The notes beneath the pieces are model-generated. The model had not been told where the DNA came from. It was given only the letters and a program-made list of their open reading frames with translations, and made no database searches. This document shows, one piece after another, positions 15,659 through 18,625 of a DNA stretch of 18,625 nucleotides. The stretch comes from Holdemanella sp. MSK.7.32 (GTDB lineage Bacteria > Bacillota_I > Bacilli_A > Erysipelotrichales > Erysipelotrichaceae), in contig NZ_JANFYN010000047.1 of the NCBI RefSeq assembly GCF_024460475.1, forward strand, positions 1 through 18,625, read 5' to 3'. How positions within the stretch are numbered: position 1 is the stretch's first letter; each line of letters starts with the position of its first letter. The translations under genes were made by a program, and so were the position numbers.

Positions 15659-16527
15659 ATTTATTGACTATAAAGAATGGAACAAATAAATGGAATCTTC
15701 AAATGAATCATGTAAAATATATAATTTCAGATTCAAGTGCAAGTTATACATTATTACAAGCAATTCGATTGTTTACTTCAAAAGATAAAAGTGAAAACAG
15801 AACAGAAAATAATATTAGTACGAAAATGTTTATAAACGAAAAAGAGATAGAATTTAAAAATAATATGTTTATAGAAATATCAGAAATGTACTCTCTTAAT
15901 GAGGATAAAAAGCTCACTACAAAGTCATTGATGTTAAAATATTTGGAAATGAAACTTCAGAATCAAGATTATTTTGATACTATCAGTACAATTGACATAT
16001 TGTTGAATTCATTATCAGAAGAAGTCAATGATGAATCAATGCTTAAAATTATGTTTAATGGAGCTAATTATAAGCAATTGATAAAAATGTTGTCACCATA
16101 TTATGAAGACGAATTACAAAAAGATGAATTTGATTTAACGAGAGATGAATTGATTTTGTTTCAATTGGATTTAGTTGAATATATTTCCAATCATAATTCA
16201 AAATATGATAATATCTTTGTCTTTGGCAAACTAGATAATTTAAGTGATAAAATTCTTCAGAAAATCAATAAAATTGAAAATGTTAAATTGATAATCTTTA
16301 CAAATTATTACAGCGATTTAATGAATGTACAAAATACAGCTTTATTGCAAGATAAAATAATAGATTTAGCAGACATGGAACAAATTTATTACGACCTATC
16401 ACAAAAATCACTTCAAACATATACATTACAGGAGGTAGAACAAATGACAATTAATTATTTACAACAAATATACACTCATAAAACACACGATATTTATCAA
16501 GAACTAGACCATTTTTCAATTAAATAA
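15655..16527 (+). CDS. csn2: CRISPR-associated protein Csn2, long form
   Basis: The 290-residue protein sits in the csn2 position after cas2, overlapping its stop by four bases. The C-terminal half (DNIFVFGKLDNLSDK, then VKLIIFTNYY) fits the Csn2 fold, and the protein is longer than the roughly 220-residue S. pyogenes type, like the long Csn2 forms associated with compact type II-A Cas9. Csn2 forms a ring that binds the ends of double-stranded DNA and is needed for spacer acquisition. It is very Asn, Lys and Ile rich. The call relies partly on position; sequence similarity in this family is low. The leader begins right after its stop. Confidence 0.88.
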   Translation: MNLLTIKNGTNKWNLQMNHVKYIISDSSASYTLLQAIRLFTSKDKSENRTENNISTKMFINEKEIEFKNNMFIEISEMYSLNEDKKLTTKSLMLKYLEMKLQNQDYFDTISTIDILLNSLSEEVNDESMLKIMFNGANYKQLIKMLSPYYEDELQKDEFDLTRDELILFQLDLVEYISNHNSKYDNIFVFGKLDNLSDKILQKINKIENVKLIIFTNYYSDLMNVQNTALLQDKIIDLADMEQIYYDLSQKSLQTYTLQEVEQMTINYLQQIYTHKTHDIYQELDHFSIK

Positions 16528-16571
16528 TTAGTATTCTATTACATTCAAAAATGTGCTACCATATTTTTGAG
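16528..16571 (+). promoter_or_regulatory. CRISPR leader
   Basis: Only 44 bases separate the csn2 stop from the first repeat. The last six, TTTGAG (16566-16571), match the leader-anchoring sequence known at the leader-repeat junction of type II-A arrays (ATTTGAG in S. thermophilus CRISPR1), the site that directs polarised spacer insertion. No clear promoter is visible here; the array may be transcribed from within csn2 or from weak promoters inside the repeats. Confidence 0.75.
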
Positions 16572-17533
16572 GTTTTGTTACCATAAGGATTTTTGCTAGA
16601 ACAGAACTGGTGGGTTTGGATCGTGGGTAAAACTTACAGTTTTGTTACCATAAGGATTTTTGCTAGAACAGAACAAAACAAAAGTATGATGATTTAATCC
16701 GTAAGTTTTGTTACCATAAGGATTTTTGCTAGAACAGAACATGGCACACGTGTAAATAACCCCTTATATCGTTTTGTTACCATAAGGATTTTTGCTAGAA
16801 CAGAACGGCGTAATGCCAAAATAACTAAAATACGGGGTTTTGTTACCATAAGGATTTTTGCTAGAACAGAACCCTAGCGAACAACGTATCTTGTATTCAA
16901 CAGTTTTGTTACCATAAGGATTTTTGCTAGAACAGAACACAGATTTAACGCAAAGATGGAATGGCTTTGTTTTGTTACCATAAGGATTTTTGCTAGAATA
17001 GAACAGACCGATTGAATATAGACTCTAGACCCCAGTTTTGTTACCATAAGGATTTTTGCTAGAACAGAACTTTAAATTTGATCATAATAAATGCATGTAT
17101 GTTTTGTTACCATAAGGATTTTTGCTAGAACAGAACATTTGTAGATTAAACTCGAAGAGTGTTATTGTTTTGTTACCATAAAGATTTTTGCTAGAACAGA
17201 ACAATTCCGCATAAGCATAACATCATTTCAAGGTTTTGTTACCATAAAGATTTTTGCTAGAACAGAACACCTGTTGATTATTGGCGTTGACCTCATCCGT
17301 TTTGTTACCATAAGGATTTTTGCTAGAACAGAACTTAAATGACACGATCAATAGATTGGTACACTGTTTTGTTACCATAAAGATTTTTGCTAGAACAGAA
17401 CCTTGGGTATGATATTTATATCGTGCAGGACGTTTTGTTACCATAAGGATTTTTGCTAGAACAGAACTTATTTTTGTAACGATTATCCAATTCTTCCGTT
17501 TTGTTACCATAAGGATTTTTGCTAGAATATTGA
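16572..17533 (+). CRISPR. type II-A CRISPR array, 15 repeats and 14 spacers
   Basis: Repeats are 36 bases, beginning GTTTTGTTACCATAAGG and ending GCTAGAACAGAAC. They start at 16572, 16639, 16705, 16771, 16837, 16903, 16969, 17035, 17101, 17167, 17233, 17299, 17366, 17432 and 17498. Spacers are 30 bases except the first and twelfth (31). Variants: repeat 7 has C31 to T; repeats 10, 11 and 13 have G16 to A; the last repeat matches only 30 bases (17498-17527). The degenerate end opposite the leader and the anti-repeat orientation both show transcription on the plus strand. No two spacers are alike and none obviously matches this window. Confidence 0.98.
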
Positions 17534-17551
17534 TTTGTGCTTAAATATTGC

Positions 17552-18435
17552 TTATTTGTCTTGTGTTATATTAACTACCACATACTCACATATACCCTCT
17601 GTTCTTATTGGAAAGCCCCAGCCAACAAGGCCTGAGCTAATGATTTTTGTGTGGTGCTTGAATGTTTCTTTTCCGTAATTTCCTGCAAAGTCGGGTTGTA
17701 GGTGGTAAGAATAAGAGAGTGGAAACATTTGTCCGTTATGAGTATGTCCGCTGAGTTGAACGTCGACATTGTTTTTAATATTTTCTTTTGTTCCTTGTGG
17801 TTGATGGTCTAGGACGATGCTGTAGGTTTTGTTTGTAAGATGGTAGTCTTTTCTGACGATTAGAGTTATGTTATTTAAATGTACTTCTTGATCATTTAGA
17901 ATGATAATGTTGTTTTTTTGTGATTTCTTGATTGAGTTTATTTCTTGTGAATTTTATCTTGTTTTTGTGATTACCATATACAAAATAAATAGAGGCTACT
18001 TTAGTAAGTCTTCCGAGTCGTTTAAATAGAATTTCCATGTCATCTTTGGATGTGGATTCATAGACGAAGTCTTTGCCAAGTAGATAGAAATTTGGTTTTT
18101 ATGATTTCTTTTGTTGTTGTGATGTTGTAGGTTGTCTTATGGATGGTATACATATTCATAGAACCAAAAGTAACGATGGATGTGGATATGATGGCTGAAA
18201 GAAGTATGCAGAGAATTGGTTTTCTTTTCTTGAATATTAATAATAGGATTAGTAAACAGAATAAGGTATGTACAGCTCACATGGCTTGATACGTACGCAT
18301 ATTCCAACAGTTTAATAGTAATGCGATACAAATGGCGTATCGTATTTTTTTATTGAATTTATTCTTTAAAAGATTATTTAGTAACATACATAATCCGATT
18401 TCTAGAATGAGGATTCCCGCTTGAAGATAGATCAT
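17552..18435 (-). pseudogene. decayed membrane-linked metallophosphoesterase (YkuE-like)
   Basis: The start is the ATG at 18435 with AAGGAAGTG before it. The N-terminal part (MIYLQAGILILEIGLCMLLN) has membrane segments. A TGA at 18277-18279 replaces what is probably a Trp codon. A frameshift near 18096-18100 (T5) leads to a frame with LLGKDFVYESTSKDD and VYGNHK, and a second near the T7 run 17913-17919 leads to the C-terminal part with SGHTHNGQMFP and GLVGWGFPIRTEG, ending at 17552. The GHTH motif is intact, but the first metal motif (DxH) is missing and GNHD has become GNHK. With three breaks and two ruined metal motifs it cannot be active. It lies against the distal end of the CRISPR array. 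Confidence 0.85.
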
Positions 18436-18490
18436 ACTATCACTTCCTTTTTCTTACACTATTGTTAGAAAGAATTTTTGTGCTTTGCAG

Positions 18491-18514
18491 TATAATAAAG
18501 TGGGTGAGATTATG
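18491..18514 (+). promoter_or_regulatory. -10 box, ribosome site and start codon just before the intron
   Basis: TATAAT (18491-18496), then a GGGTGAG purine-rich stretch (18502-18508) and ATG at 18512-18514. No matching -35 box is evident. This looks like the start of a gene whose coding part is interrupted after its first codon by the intron-like sequence. Confidence 0.4.
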
Positions 18515-18625
18515 GTGCGCCAGTTCGGTGCAGTCGATTTAGTTAGGTGAAACTCCTAACCTGGTAACTCTTGGAGCAAAGAGGCCAGTATCTAGTCCTT
18601 GGGCATTGTATCGCGAGGTACAGTG
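18515..18625 (+). mobile_element. group II intron, 5' end (runs off the window)
   Basis: GTGCGCC at 18515 is the consensus start of bacterial group II introns (GUGYG). It is followed by sequence rich in domain I-like hairpins, including GTTAGG-TGAAACT-CCTAAC (18543-18561) with the GTGAAACTCC element common in domain I, and a GTA-TCGCGAGG-TAC hairpin near the end. There is no open reading frame in the 111 visible bases, as expected before the reverse-transcriptase gene. Base composition is markedly more G-rich than the surroundings. The rest, including the reverse transcriptase and domain V, lies outside the window. Confidence 0.6.

Noticed and set aside
16608..17497. Self-targeting spacers
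   Set aside because: No spacer was seen to match other parts of this window by eye. Targets elsewhere need a database search.
17223..17510. Minus-strand reading frame of 95 codons with repeated peptide units
   Set aside because: It is the reverse of CRISPR repeats and spacers; the periodic peptide comes from the 36-base repeats and there is no ribosome site.

Overview
The window is AT-rich DNA from a low-GC Gram-positive bacterium. Strong GGAGG-type ribosome sites, TTGnnn/TATAAT promoters and normal use of TGA as stop support this. The gene content (a compact type II-A Cas9, a ThrE-like exporter, a YeiH-like exporter, DUF4186 and TfoX-N proteins) suggests a gut Firmicute, possibly of the Erysipelotrichia. 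That taxonomic guess is inference only.

Layout. Bases 1-2092 hold a co-directional cluster: the 3' part of a gene with a HEXXH zinc-peptidase motif, a GNAT acetyltransferase, a small TfoX-N protein, and a second GNAT gene whose 5' end is frameshifted at a T6 run. Bases 2069-4951 hold a YeiH-family membrane exporter between two LysR regulators, one divergent and one convergent. Bases 5024-5884 hold an unrecognised soluble protein with a good promoter and a leader hairpin; a bidirectional terminator separates it from a ThrE-like threonine/serine exporter. A DUF4186 gene follows. Then come two tRNA-Asn genes, each with its own promoter and terminator, repeating with an exact 207-base period. A Cof-type HAD phosphatase and an M42-type metallopeptidase converge and overlap at their tails. 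A small unrecognised gene (10131-10601) follows.

Bases 10602-10993 have no gene but hold a probable structured non-coding RNA with a strong terminator, then the cas9 promoter. Bases 10994-17533 form a complete type II-A CRISPR-Cas locus: cas9 (1117 aa, compact, like the S. thermophilus CRISPR1 and S. aureus enzymes), tracrRNA, cas1, cas2, a long-form csn2, a short leader, and an array of 15 repeats with 14 spacers. The tracrRNA lies between cas9 and cas1. Its promoter is inside the 3' end of cas9 and its U-tract runs into the cas1 start codon. Its anti-repeat can be paired base by base with the array repeat. Both kinds of variant repeat in the array pair better with it than the majority repeat does.

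After the array, on the minus strand, is a decayed metallophosphoesterase gene (17552-18435). The window ends in what looks like the 5' end of a group II intron (18515 onward), inserted directly after an ATG that has a ribosome-site-like sequence before it.

The locus should work as follows. Csn2, Cas1 and Cas2 (with Cas9) acquire spacers at the leader end. The array transcript pairs with tracrRNA to give crRNA. Cas9, whose RuvC and HNH catalytic residues are all present, cuts matching DNA. The most notable points are the tracrRNA/cas1 junction, the repeat variants matching the anti-repeat, the unidentified RNA upstream of cas9, and the intron after a start codon.
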